From Oreohelix idahoensis (lineage: Eukaryota; Mollusca; Gastropoda; Stylommatophora; Oreohelicidae), in the NCBI GenBank assembly GCA_024509875.1, contig JAMPIV010000584.1:1116001-1180000 (forward strand): a stretch of DNA of 64,000 bases, in the 5' to 3' direction. Below the pieces are notes generated by a model, which saw only the letters and a list, made by a program, of their open reading frames with translations, did no database searches and was not told the origin of the DNA. Position numbers and translations under genes: made by a program. Positions 47,661 through 59,489 of the stretch are shown here, piece by piece (position 1 is the stretch's first letter; each line of letters opens with the position of its first letter).

Positions 47661-48284
47661 CATTATGTGCATGCACTTTCACGTCATGCTTTCTTCGGTT
47701 TCACTGAACACTCCTCATGTCAACATAATTTCTACTCAGTGACAGATAACTCCGCCTTACTTTAATCGTCATTCTATTCCGAACGAATATAAGTACAATA
47801 AATCTCGCTTAACTTTATTCCTGACACATATGTGAACCATTAGTTTCCTCTTTACCTAAATCAAATATCGCCACCTTAGGATGTTCATGATGTAATGCCC
47901 GCTGGAAACTGACAAGATTACATTTTTGTATTCATTTCTTTTTGAAAAGTCATCTTTCCAATTTTCAATCTTCTTCAGCGCAGGTTTATCTGAACAGGTT
48001 GTAAAAATGGTACCCAGGTACTTCAGTGTTTTGGTTTCGTTTACCTTCTCCGTCTCCCTGATTTGTTGTGCTGACGAAGATTTTTTTTTTGCGAAACGTT
48101 TCGTATCATTCATTAAGTTGTTTCACTGTGAAATTAACACGCGTACAATTTTATCTCATACTCAAATTCATAAATGTGTCTTATTTCTTTAGCTTTAATA
48201 CTAATGTGGCATTTATTTTTGTTTCGTTGACTTCAGTTTTGTTAACGTATTTATTTTCGTATAATATTTATGTAGTCACTGATC
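47661..48284. other. no recognisable feature
   Basis: No repeat was matched. A minus-strand frame at 47,856-48,113 contains NETKTLKYLGTIFT, which vaguely resembles the post-RT region of LINEs (TFKYLGS). That is too weak to call. Confidence 0.3.
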
Positions 48285-49272
48285 ATCTTCTTCTTTGTTG
48301 AACCTCAGACGTCAACTTGAATATGTTCAACCTCAGACGTCAACTTGAATATGTTCAACCTCAGACGTCAACTTGAACATGTTCAACCTCAGACGTCAAC
48401 TTGAATATGTTCAACCTCAGACGTCAACTTGAATATGTTCAACCTCAGACGTCAACTTGAATATGTTTAACCTCAGATGTCAACTTGAACATGTTCAACC
48501 TCAGACGTCAACTTGAACATGTTCAACCTCAGAAGTCAACTTGAACATGTTCAACCTCAGACGTCAACTTGAATATGTTCAACCTAAGACGTCAACTTGA
48601 ACATGTTCAACCTCAGAAGTCACCTGGAACATGTTCAACCTCAGGCGTCAACTTGAATATGTTCAACCTCAGACGTCAACTTGAACATGTTCAACCTCAG
48701 ACGTCAACTTGAACATGTTCAACCTCAGACGTCAGCTTGAACATGTTCAACCTCAGACGTCAACTTGAACATGTTCAACCTCAGACGTCAACTTGAATAT
48801 GTTCACCCTCAGACGTCAACTTGAATATGTTCACCCTCAGACGTCAACTTGAATATGTTCAACCTCAGACGTCAACTGGAACATGTTCAACCTCAGACGT
48901 CAACTGGAACATGTTCAACTTCAGACGTCAACTGGAATATGTTCAACCTCAAACGTCAACTTGAATATGTTCACCCTCAGACGTCAACTTGAATATGTTC
49001 ACCCTCAGACGTCAACTTGAACATGTTCAACCTCAGACGTCAACTTGAACATGTTCAACCTCAGACGTCAACTGGAATATGTTCAACCTCAGACGTCAAC
49101 TTGAACATGTTCAACCTCAGACGTCAACTGTAATATGTTCAACCTCAGACGTCAACTGTAATATGTTCAACCTCAGACGTCAACTTGAATATGTTCAAAG
49201 AAAGCAGTGGTCAGATTAAGGCTGTTGATATCCCCGTAGAGTTTTTCCAGGAGCGGTACCATGGTGATAACC
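48285..49272 (-). mobile_element. LINE 3' end with expanded terminal satellite
   Basis: Read on the minus strand, a LINE 3' UTR stub (to ~49,200; GAAAGCAGTGGTCAG..AAGGCTGTTGATATC on plus) is followed by the 28-bp array and a CAAAGAAGAAGATG tail (48,285-48,299). The same order, with one unit only, closes the LINE at 53,092-53,690. So this is a 5'-truncated copy of that LINE whose terminal unit has multiplied. Confidence 0.8.
48300..49197. repeat. 28-bp satellite, about 32 units
   Basis: The unit is GTTCAACCTCAGACGTCAAC plus TTGAATAT or TTGAACAT. Variants include GTTCACCC, CTGGAACAT and CTGTAATAT. Most units keep GACGTC, and many form the palindrome TTGAACATGTTCAA across the unit boundary. Confidence 0.97.
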
Positions 49273-49904
49273 ATATACGAGCCACTGATTAGATTTTTTG
49301 GGGGGAATTTGTCTCTCCTGTTCATCTTTGTCCATGACGCAACAGCCATCTGTGAAGGATAGACGTAGTCGTTTGTTTTCTTTATCTGCCTCAGCCAGCT
49401 GGGTAGACCAAGGATAGGTAATCGGTCTATCGCAAATACCGATAATTCACATGTGATAATTGGTAGACGTGTAGATGATGGAGAGGGAAAATGAAATACA
49501 TTTTAAGCTATGGTTTTGTCGGACTTGCCTTCTACTTCTGCCAACATTTAAAAGCGCCATACCCCATGATTAAAGTACTTTTTTCCCTTTATTCGTCAAT
49601 TGTGTGGAAAAAAAACGTGATCTTTTCTTTGAAGTGAAGTTAACATTCGGTAAAATATCATTTAGTTTATATTTTTGTAACCGATCTATTGATCGGGCTG
49701 CAGGAAGTAGACCGTCTGGCAGAGATCAACGTTTCATTGTTTAGACTTGATTGTTTCAGCCTGCGTGTGTCTTTGTATTCACCGCATTAGACTTATTGTG
49801 TCGATTTATTCACCGAACATGAAGAATAAACTGCATGACAGTGACTGCCAAAGCTCCTTACTAAAAATGTAAGATTAATTTCATTAATTATATATGTCTT
49901 TATA
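49273..49904. other. no recognisable feature
   Basis: Nothing recognised between the LINE stub and the Tc1 element. Confidence 0.35.
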
Positions 49905-49906
49905 TA

Positions 49907-51408
49907 CTGAAGCACATTAAAAACGCACCACCTGTATAATCCAGGAACAGAGTGTGAAATGTAAATATAAGTGTTTACAAGTTTACATATTTGGAATCTT
50001 TATTCATTTTCCTATGAATCCATGCTGGTCATTAATTTGTACATTTGATTGTTATGAAATTCATTGCATTCTGTGCAGGCAAGGGAGAAAACCAAAAATG
50101 CAAGGAATAAAAAAATTCATTCACACTATCCTCAGTATCTGGTATGTCCACCGTGTGCTTGCAAACAAGCTTGGCAGCGGCTCCGCATGGAACGCACAAG
50201 TCTCTGAAGGAAATTCCGGGGAATCAAGTCCCATTCACGTGTAATAGCAGCTTCGAGCTGTTGCAGATTAGCTGGAGAACCTTGCCTGTAGACTCTGCGT
50301 CCAAGCTCGTCCCACAGATGTTCTATAGGGGACATGTCTGGTGATAGGGCAGGCCAATCAATCGTCACAATGTTCTGCTGCTGTAGATATTGCTGCGTAA
50401 TGCATGCGGTGTGCATACGTGCGTTATCCTGCTGGAGAAGCTGCAAGTCTGGAGAAATTGTGAACGCAGGAGCAACCAGTGCATCCAGAACCTCATCTCG
50501 ATATGTCACAGCATTAACATTTCCACGGAAGACGTGAAGAGGCAAGCGATGGTGAAAACTGAATCCTCCCCAAATGTGAATACTGCCACCTCCAAATCGG
50601 TTGTGCTGACGAACACAGCAATCTGCAAAGCGCTCTCCACACCGTCGCCAAATCCACATACGTCCACCAGCAAAGGATATGTTGAATCTGCTCTCGTCTG
50701 TGAATAGGACAGCATTCCACTGCAGTCTAGTCCAAATGACATGTTGCTCTGCCCATTGCAGGCGCTGCTGACGATGTCTGTGAGTCAAGTTTGGCCCAAC
50801 ATAAGGTCGTCTTGCAGTAAGGCCTGTATCTCTGAGTCGTCGTATGACTGTCATTCGAGAGACTTGCCCACGTCTACCCACTATTGCTCTTGCTGTTTGA
50901 CTTGCCTTAGGTGACTCAGCGCAGGGGTAGTAACTCGTGGTTGGCCACTCCGAAGTCTATCCCGGGCACTGCCAGTGGTTCCGCAACGTTCATTGAGACG
51001 TACAATAGTGCTGTGGTGGCAATTCATCCTTCTGGCAATGGCCCGCGAGCAGCTCATTCCGGTCTCCAACATACCAATGGCTCGTTGGCGGTCTTTTTCA
51101 GATAGTCGTGGCATTTTAAGCACATGTACTGGGTGTTTTGTCTCAACGGCCTTTTTATACCGAGTATACTGCCACAACACGTACACATTTTCAGGGTCAT
51201 AGCTGTTGGGAATCGTGTTGCACGTGTAACTTTCATTGTTTTCATGTAGTCTGTACACAAACCCGTGGGTTGAATCATGCACTTTCCATTCCAGCAGCCA
51301 TTCGCTCTCTACCTCATGACAAACAAGGGGAAAATCCATTCCCACACTTTTTTTTCAGCTTCTCGGCATCAGTATATATAACAGTGGTGCGTTTTTAATG
51401 TGCTTCAG
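49907..51408 (-). mobile_element. Tc1-type DNA transposon with both inverted repeats
   Basis: The ends CTGAAGCACATTAAAAACGC and its inverse GCGTTTTTAATGTGCTTCAG are perfect, continue to ACCAC, and are bordered by TA (49,905-49,906 and 51,409-51,410). The 1,502-bp length fits the Tc1 family, and the only gene is a minus-strand transposase. Confidence 0.95.
50132..51114 (-). pseudogene. Tc1-type transposase, frameshifted
   Basis: The N-terminal part (start MPRLSEKDRQRAIG at 51,114) has the paired helix-turn-helix DNA-binding region: ETGMSCSRAIARRMNC.HSTIVRL and a GRPR-like GQPRVTTP. Around 50,881 the frame ends at TAG and continues in another phase as GRRGQVSRMTVIRRL. This goes on through the DDE core with LFTDESRF (first Asp), QQDNARMH (second Asp) and SPDMSPIEHLWDEL (Glu, DD34E spacing). 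It would cut and paste the element at TA sites. A small deletion near 50,881-50,890 probably causes the frameshift, so this copy is dead as it stands. The catalytic residues are intact and the inverted repeats match, so it is young or could be moved in trans. Confidence 0.92.
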
Positions 51409-51410
51409 TA

Positions 51411-52111
51411 TATAATATTCCGTTGCTATCCAACAGTTGTCTTTGTAATCTGTATTTGTCAATCATTTTCCATAACCAATAATTTATCATATTTCTGGAG
51501 TATTATTTATTTTATTTCTGGAGGTAATATCAGGAATCATGTCTGAATACCACACACAGCCAACTTAGATTCGACGACGGGACTAAAGTGAATTATTACC
51601 AGACCACGAGTCTTTTATATTTAGACATGCGCCTTAACCGATGGATCTTGTGTCTAGATTGAATGATTTGCACCACATCATTAAAGCGAGGCAAAGCTCT
51701 TAAAATAAAATTTAAAACAAATAAATTCTAAGGATGTGCAACACTTCCAGCCCCAAAGCATCAAAACAAGACCAAAACTGCACGAAAAACTGAAACAGAG
51801 ATTTTCCAACTCTGAGATTATTAAATGGAATATCCGAAAGTTCGGGACCTAACATTCGAGACACAGGAGCCGAGCACTCATATCGACCACTCAGGGAACT
51901 AATTGCTATAATAATTGGCACCGCACTAACAAGCTGAATACAAATTTAACCTAGCAGAAGCGAGAAGTACCGCCTAAGAATGCATAAGAAAATTTCATAA
52001 AACAATTTTTTAAAAACCATTCATACATACACGCACACTTTACACACATACATGAATACGTGCATACATATGTTGGGGACGGGGAAATTTAAAAAAAGGA
52101 CACTTTATCAT
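51411..52111. other. no recognisable feature
   Basis: AT-rich, with no domain or repeat recognised. Confidence 0.35.
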
Positions 52112-52390
52112 TACGGAGCATGGATACACCACTACAGCTTGTACCATTACAGGAAGCCTTCGCCAAGCAGTTACATGATCTTACAGCTGTAATTTCTGCG
52201 GCAATTAGTTTTACATTATTAGGTTGCCAGCCTCTTGAACAACCTCATATCAGTCGCCTTGTACGACATTCCTGAGAGTGCCGTGGTCCTATTATTTGTT
52301 GTCTCTTCAGAAACCCACCGGGAACTGCACAGGGCACACTTTACTATGCCAGGGGAAAAGGTTCTAAGTGGTTTTGTTATATGTACTCGT
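52112..52390 (+). repeat. dispersed repeat, copy 2
   Basis: CATTACGGAGCATGGATACACCACTA, AAGCAGTTACATGATCTTACAG and CAGTCGCCTTGTA correspond to the repeat at 2,369-2,560. The extra 3' part (ACCCACCGGGAACTGCACAGG) is seen only here. Confidence 0.6.
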
Positions 52391-52795
52391 ATTTGTGATT
52401 AAACATAGTAATTGAACTCATACAGGCTTGAGTTCAGTTATCTTCTTCTTCCTATACCATACCGTCGAACATTGGTGATCATGTCCCTCGTGCTGTATAT
52501 CGAAAATTGACTATCCTCAGGTCAATAACTTCTCACTTTATCTACAACGTCATGACGTGTGTAGCTTTCTATGCACACTAGTCTCTTTCAGGGTATCCTC
52601 AATAGTCATTTAGTGACGTCAAGTGTTTACCCTGTTTATTTATTGATTGTCTGTGATTCGCTTCCATAAGACACTAATAGTTCTGTGTAACACTTAAAAT
52701 GTCTCATACTTCAGTCGAAAACAAATTTGTTGTGTAGAATGCTTGTGATTTTTAAAATGTAGCTCTTCCTAAAGCTGGCAGAAACATTTTTCTTT
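52391..52795. other. no recognisable feature
   Basis: AT-rich sequence between the dispersed repeat and the simple tandem repeat. No domain or matched repeat. Confidence 0.35.
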
Positions 52796-52966
52796 CAGTA
52801 TTTTCGTCTTTCAGTAACTCTTTCTTTCAGTATTTCAGTAACTCTTTGTTTCAGTCTATCAGTAACTCTTTCTTTCAGTAACTCTTTCTTTTAGTCTTTC
52901 AGTAACTCTTTCTTTCAGTAACTCTTTCTTTCAGTAACTCTTTCTTTTAGTCTTTCAGGAACTCGA
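52796..52966. repeat. degenerate tandem repeat of CTTTCAGTAACT type
   Basis: CTTTCAGTAACTCTTT recurs with short spacers (CTTTTAGT, TTTCAGTCTATCAGT) about eight times. Confidence 0.9.
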
Positions 52967-53091
52967 AAACTGGAACAGTTCTCAAATTTAAGCATCGGCA
53001 TCTGTAAATATCTAAGAATCCTGTAACTAATTCACAGGCTTCACACATAACTGTTCACGTGACCAACAAACGTTTAGCTACAAATAAATAT

Positions 53092-53686
53092 ACTTCTTCT
53101 TCTTCTTCTTCGTTCACCCTCAGATGTCAACTTGAATAAGTTCAAAGAAAGCAGTGGTCAGCCTGAGGCTGTTGATATCTCCATAGATTTTCTCCAGGAA
53201 TGGTATTGTTGATGGCCATATGTGTTTTCTCTGTTCCTCATATGTTGGGCACCTTTGAAGCAGATGTTCGGCAGTCATTTTATCGGTGCCACAGTCACAT
53301 TCATCAGTAGTTCCTATCTTTAATTTGTTGAATAGATGGTATCTCAATCTGTTATGACCTGTGCGAAGTCTGAAGATTATCACTTGTTCACTTCTGTTGA
53401 GCTGGTAATACGGATCATTTTTTGTGTGGCCTGGATGCTCTTCTTCCCACTTGTGCGTGTACCTGCGCTTGATAAAACTCTTGGCCTCCTCATAGGTTAT
53501 ATTTGTGTCAAGTTGAGGAAGCTTTCCCCCTTCCTTTGTCAATCTGTCAGCCTCTTCATTTCCAGGGATGTTGCAGTGAGAAGGGATCCACTGTATCACG
53601 ACTCTTTTGTATTGCTGACATAATCTGTGAAGTGTTACTCTTAGGTCATCCAGTTCAGCATTACTTTGACTTTTCAGCGTTGTAAT
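53092..53686 (-). pseudogene. RNase H-bearing LINE, 3' half (RNase H end, 3' UTR and (GAA)n tail)
   Basis: The minus strand reads TTLKSQSNAELDDLR, then the last RNase H motif WIPSHCNIPGNEEADRL (catalytic His and Asp), and a Cys/His cluster (CDCGTDKMTAEHLLQRCP). It ends with TTCAAGTTGACATCTGAGGG and a (GAA)n tail at 53,092-53,114. The coding joins in frame with the LINE half at 58,750 onwards once the 5-kb LTR insertion and one copy of GTAAT are removed. This half is open from the insertion to the natural stop at 53,120. Confidence 0.9.
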
Positions 53687-56600
53687 TGTGATGATGTCCG
53701 AGATTTCACCGCTCGAAATATATATAAATAGTGTTTATAAGTGTAAAAATAACATAGGAATAAAATAGCGAAGTTATGGAGAACGTTATCTCCTACGCCG
53801 CAAGTCAGTGCTAAGATTTTATGCCTCGACCTTGGGATACTAACGTAACATATTTTGACACAAAACCAAGCCTAGTTGTTCCGAGACGATAGTAAGACAG
53901 AAACGGTGAAAGAATGAAAGGAAGCATAAGAGGGAGAGAGAAAATGCTACACTTCGACACGCGTTTGGTTCTGCTTGGTCGCCACGAGCCGAGCAGACGA
54001 TAGTGCAAGCCGATATCGTAGCTTGTTTCAAAAATACGATAGAAAAACCCCTTTTTCTGTAACGCAGATGCCAATGCATATTACCACAATGATCGGATGC
54101 GAGACAACCCAAAACCCGTACTCACACGTATTTCTAGCGTAAAAGTAGGGCTAATGTAGAGTACAGACAGCACTTGGTCGCGTTTGTGACGTATTACTAC
54201 AAGCGTTGTCTCGTAATGAATGAGAGGACGGCAGTTTAAAGAAAAGAAAAAAATTACGATTAACGTGGAATATTTTGAAAAAAATACAGTATGGAACGGG
54301 GAAGAGAAGGAGCATAGTTGGTGGTACTACGAGTTAGTGTTTACAAATTTGAATTGGCAAGATAGAAAAATATGTTAGTTGAGGAAATGAAGAATAAAAA
54401 CGATAATATTGAATATAATGAATACAAGAATAAAAATTTAATCACTGTGTGGCAGGTAACAACAGGATCACTAATTATTGGTCAGAATTATAAACTGTTA
54501 GGAATTAACCGAGATATTGACGAAGACAGATGGACGAACAGACTTGAATCTTTCTCAGTTTGCCCTGTGGTGGGGATAAGGGGGAAGTTAGTCCTAGATT
54601 TGAAAATTTAGTTCGAGTTTGAAAATAAGGACGCTCAAAGCCAAACGGTACCTGATTCGCTGTCGTAATTTTTATCTGAGAGGGTTCTGATGGATATTGG
54701 TCCCTTTAGAGTGTAGAGTGATATTGAAGGCTCTGTGAGAATAAGGATTTAGGAGAATGAGGTAGTAGATTCACAAGCGCTGGGAAGAGCAAGGACAGTC
54801 TCTTATTACGACAATATCTGTTTCTCACAGACTATTCCTATCTCTCTTCTGAACAAACAATTGTTTGTCAGTTCCAGTCGCTCAGGCGCACTCACCGATT
54901 TGGTGATTCTGTCGCACAACGTACATGAATACAGCCTACACAGATGGGAAATGTTTGGAGTTTTGGGCCAGCCGACAACCAATACAAATAAAGTTCAATA
55001 CCTTTATTATCATAAATCAGTCACAAATAATTATACATTTACAGTCAAAAATCAAAGGTTACAGAATACAAATATGATAAGGGAAGAGGGGGGGTTTGAG
55101 GAGAAATATCCCATCCACCGTTTCCCGGTTGTATTTACTAACAAACAAGACCCGGTCCAAAAGACAAGAGAAGGGGGGGGGGGGGGGGATCAGAGATAGG
55201 CAATTTAACTAACCGGTAAATTTATTACTCTGGGGCAAGGGGTTACAGTAAAGGGGGGGGGGGTGTAGAGGAAAGCTAGGGTTCTCAAATGTCTCCCTTT
55301 AATCAAAAAATTTTACGGGAGGGGGGAATGAACACAGTTACACAATCCCGCTAGGAGAAGTCCCGTACAAGGAATATAATGCACCTTAATACTAGGTCGA
55401 ACTAATTAAAAGGGTAAAGAAAAGATTAAATCTCCTTTCATCAAAAAAACACACACTAGGGCTGGCCATCCCACAGACACACACGCAGACTTACCAAAAT
55501 GGTGAATTCTGGCACTCTAGGAATCATTTACCACAGCAGCTAATACCGTGGAATAATGGACTGGTCTTCTTATTTCTTCCGTGTCAGGCCCCAGATTTAA
55601 CGAGGTAACAAATAGTCTCAAAAAATCGCCAGACGGTGAAGCGTAAAGGCTAATGTTGGTTAAGATAAAGTTCCTAATGAATGGTACAGGCACTTGGCTA
55701 GGCGTGAGGTATGGTGCGGTTCCTAAAATTGGCACAGCTGGTGGAGATAACTTTCTTTTTCCGTACTGTCACAAGTTAAAACACTGAGGTAAGTTCTTCT
55801 TCGGGGGTGGGTAAAATCCACTGAATATACTTGACAGACAGTGTTCAGGTAGATCTATGTTCTTCTTCACAAATAGGGCAGTGAATAAAATATGTTCTGC
55901 TTCCAGTTTACTTTAAGGACTATATGAACTAGTATTTTAAAAGTGTTTCTTGGGTGGCTTTATTCGCAGTTAAATTCAGAGGAGCGGGGCCCATTACAGG
56001 TCGCCACAAGTTAAGCTTTAAAAAAGTTCATATGTTACTGGAGTTATCGAATTGAGTTGGCAGAACTCTGTATATAATTAATAATTGCTGGGATGCAGGT
56101 TGAATGATCGTTCTGAATGAAAGATAATCAAAACAAGAAATGCATTACAAATCATATTATAGTCTGACACGCGATAAATTACAGTTAGCCTATTTACTTT
56201 ATTAGCGTCGTCAATTAACAAAACAGGAAAACTCCCCGTGAGTTAAAAATAATCAAAAGCACATCTATCTATACAGAACTAAACTGTATTTACTAGTTAT
56301 AATTCCCTTTATGCGTCAATTGTATTATGAAATACTTTTAGATGTAACATTTAGTTTGCACTAGACTTTGAAAATGGGTTTATTTAATAAGATTAAATTT
56401 ACACCACAATCCAGTGAAATAACTAGACCACTGATCACTCGAAGCTAATGTATAAATTACCGTCTGCGCAGAAAGAATACACTCCAATAGTCAACGAAGG
56501 TAGATGAAATCTAGCAGAAATCCGACTAGGCTATATGCTAGTGAAACTAGGATTCTGTCAGAACGAACGATAAAATGCAGTTTTCGGAGTTCTTTATTTA

Positions 56601-58749
56601 TACATCTCGAATGTAACTTAAATGGGACGTGATGGATTTTCACACCTTTCTTGAAGTATAGCAAAATCCGAGGTACAACGCCGTTGTGTTAACCGCTGTG
56701 TTTCCTCCGTTTTCCCCGGTCTACCGATCTTCTTCGTCTCAGGCTGCTCGCATAAGGGTGCGAAAATTTCTCGAGAAGCTAACTACGTTAGCTGAGAGTT
56801 CCCTGATTCTTTAGATCGTATACCGCTCCGCGTTGAATTCTGAAGATCAGCCTGTCTTTGATGGTACCGCTGTTCTGAGAAGCTTTGGCAACTCCCACCA
56901 GGCGGGGCGACAGCCAGGTAAGAAAATGAACTGCCGGTAATTGCTCTAGAAACAGGAGTGAGTCTCTGGCCACGTCCTCTTTTGGGCCGGCGTTAAGGAA
57001 ATGATTGCTATAAATCGTTCTCAGAGATGGTCGTGGGCGTGATTTAACCTCCCATCAAAGGCCATGCGATCTCAAAAGTTCACAGAAGATAGCAGGCTAC
57101 ATATTAATGATCCAGCTTGTAAAATTCTCGTGGAAATGCTGCATGCAGGTTAAAGTTACAATAGATGATCAGGGGTTCTAAAGTTATGAGAGGCCAATAT
57201 TCTGTTATAATCCATCGAGTCAGGGAAATTCATTTGTCATACTTAGACGTACGTCACATTGGCTGCAGCCTAATATACTAAGGGAAGAATAAAACTAATG
57301 GATAGTAGTTTTCGGGGCCACTTGTGATAGAGATTTTCGACACTAAAGTTGTTTAAAAGCAAGATAAAAGTACTGTCTTGGCTTAGCTGTTCTGCACCAG
57401 CAAGAGATCTGGAGTTGACCATATTATCTCAATTCAAACTATTAGTGTTTAATATTTCTCTGATGCGGTAAGAAAGAAAATCTTTATATTATCATTATTA
57501 TTATCATTATGTATATATTATTGAATTTGTATGCAAATTATGTGGGGAAAAGATTATCTAGAGTGAAGCCAACATCAAACTTTGTGTTGTTTCACAGAGT
57601 TGTTAAGAAATATAGTAACAGGTTGTAGAAAAGCCCGACAGGTTTTCTGACACTTTGGGAGAAAATAAAATTAAATAGTAAGGGGGAACTTGTTGAACAG
57701 TATTGTGACATAAGACCAGGCAAACCACTGGCCGTCTTCTTCAGCAAGTCACCGTCTTTGTACATAACTTGATATTATTAACTTAAAATGTTTCCTTTGT
57801 CAAGGAAAGTGTCAAACTGTAGTTTGAAGTTTATTTGACCATGAATGGGGTAACAAACCAATTAAGAACGTTAACTAATTGTGTAGTTACCATGCCGAAT
57901 CTGAATGAATTAAAATGTTTAGTTAGGGAAAGAGAGAGAGTATCAGAGGGTGATGTAGGCCGCATTTATATTGTTCCAGGGTTTCATCATTGAATCGAAG
58001 TGAGCCCAGGTCAACAGAGATCTGAATATTCCTCTGCATTATAAAGAAGTGAGGCAGAATCAACTGTGTGCCTCCTTGTTATTTCAAGATCAGAAGCCTG
58101 ACTTATTATTGGAAGCTGGTGGTGTGACTATACATCATCCTGCACATCAGAAGCCACAAAGTTAAGCCAGTGTCTGCAGGCATTTGATATATCAACCCAA
58201 AAATTACTCTCACTTCCCAAGTGTTTAATAAATATTCAGATTGTGATGAACTTAGACGTTCTTCCTAACAGTACCCATTCATAGGAGCTATAGTACAGTG
58301 ACATTGTCCCAGATTGACACTTGTAATTAAATTTGTGAACAATAATATCTACAGGTATAAATTGAATCATTTTGATGTAAATATTTTGATTGATCATTTT
58401 GAATTTCAATTCCAGTATACACAAAATTGTGATACTGGAACAATAAATTGTAAAAAATTAATTCACATTTAAACTTAACTCTGGGTGTTGTTAAATACTT
58501 TTCATAGAGTTCTTAGTTGTATTTGTTGTCATATTATTACAACACACCTTACATTACCCTAGACATTATACGTAGCTATCAGACATACTAGTCAAGAATA
58601 AGTCTGAATGGGATTATAAGGTGGTAGCAGAAAGGCACTCTGAAAACTCACCCTAATAATTGTTAGATTCAGGGGCCTTCACAGCTGACCTCATTCAGTA
58701 CAATAGAAATACATAACAACAACAAGTCATAACATCTAAATCCACTACA
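53687..58749 (+). mobile_element. family-2 LTR insertion (copy F) with nested insert, TSD GTAAT
   Basis: It starts TGTGATGATGTCCGAGATTT and ends AAATCCACTACA. GTAAT flanks it (53,682-53,686 and 58,750-58,754), and the LINE frame is continuous without it. The left part (to ~54,670) and the right part (from ~57,255) are together colinear with one family-2 LTR: TATA-rich start, TAGGAATTAACCGAGATAT, GGTACCTG; then GGCTGCAGCC, donor GCGGTAAGAAAG (GT at 57,468), acceptor GTTCCAGGG (AG at 57,978-57,979), AATAAATTGTAAAAAATT and TTACCCTAGACAT. The ~2.6 kb between them is not LTR sequence and is taken as a later insertion. Confidence 0.82.
54671..57254. other. insert within LTR copy F, origin unknown
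   Basis: It carries a repeat shared with 26.04-26.56 kb (at about 54,960-55,500) and poly-G tracts of about 16 and 13 bases near 55,173 and 55,251. It also has non-coding AT-rich sequence. No transposase or RT was recognised, and a 61-codon frame at 56,788-56,973 has no domain. I could not fix exact borders. The bases around both junctions (GGTACCTGATTCGCTG and ACGTACGTCACATTGGCTG) resemble the same LTR position. Confidence 0.45.
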
Positions 58750-58754
58750 GTAAT

Positions 58755-59489
58755 CACTGACAGCGCATCTGAGAAGATAGCTACTGGTCTCTCTGGGCTT
58801 TCTTCTGTCATTAGAATTTCTGATGCAGTTTTTAAGGCCTCTGCCTCTGCTCTGAAGTTACTTGAAAATTCCCCTGTTGCGACTGATATCTTTTTTTGTG
58901 TGCCATTGCTTAAGCTTAGGAAGACTCCTCCACCCCCATCATCTGTTGCATTAGTTACTGATCCATCTGTGTATGCATGGATCCAGGTGTTGCTTGGGTA
59001 AAGTTTCTCTATATATTTTGTGGTTAGGACTCTCCTTTCTGTTTCATTTTGGCTATTCTTTCTCTCAATACCAGGAACGTTTTCTGTCATTTCAGGGAAG
59101 CATTGTTGTTTCCAAATTGGTAGCTTGTGTGCAGTACATATTGGTGTAGCTGTTGATATTGCGTTTATGGGGTCTGCTCTCATCTTTGTTTTGACTGTCT
59201 CTACAAAGTTGCTTCGCTTCAATCTTCCCCTTCCAAGTCCATTTATTCTCTGGTGCATTGGGTGGTCTATCAGCCTCCTGAATTTCTCGGCTTGTTGCTG
59301 GGCTCTGCTATCTCTTCTATCCTCCATAGGCTGGAGGTGAGTGATCTTTTCCAACTTTTCCATGGGTGTTGACTTCATGCCCCCTGTTATGATTCTCAAT
59401 GCTTGGTTTTGGGTTCTGTTTATTTTGTCAAAGTTCGACTTAGCTGCCGTTGACCATGCTGCAATGCCATATTCTAAGACTGGTCTCAC
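58755..59489 (-). pseudogene. RNase H-bearing LINE: post-RT region and RNase H N-terminus
   Basis: The minus strand encodes RPVLEYGIAAWSTAAKSNFD and TQNQALRIITGGMKSTP, the connector after the RT, then the start of RNase H: IHAYTDGSVTNATDDGGGG (first Asp), NFRAEAEALKTA (Glu) and IFSDALSVI (Asp). It is interrupted at that point by the LTR insertion at 58,749. The remainder of the domain lies at 53.1-53.7 kb. The last ~20 codons of the open frame (TVVDLDVMTCCC...) are read from the LTR and are not part of the protein. Confidence 0.9.

Noticed and set aside
48300..49197. CRISPR-like array of 28-bp repeats
   Set aside because: Units are head-to-tail with no unique spacers, in a eukaryotic setting, and derive from a LINE 3' end.
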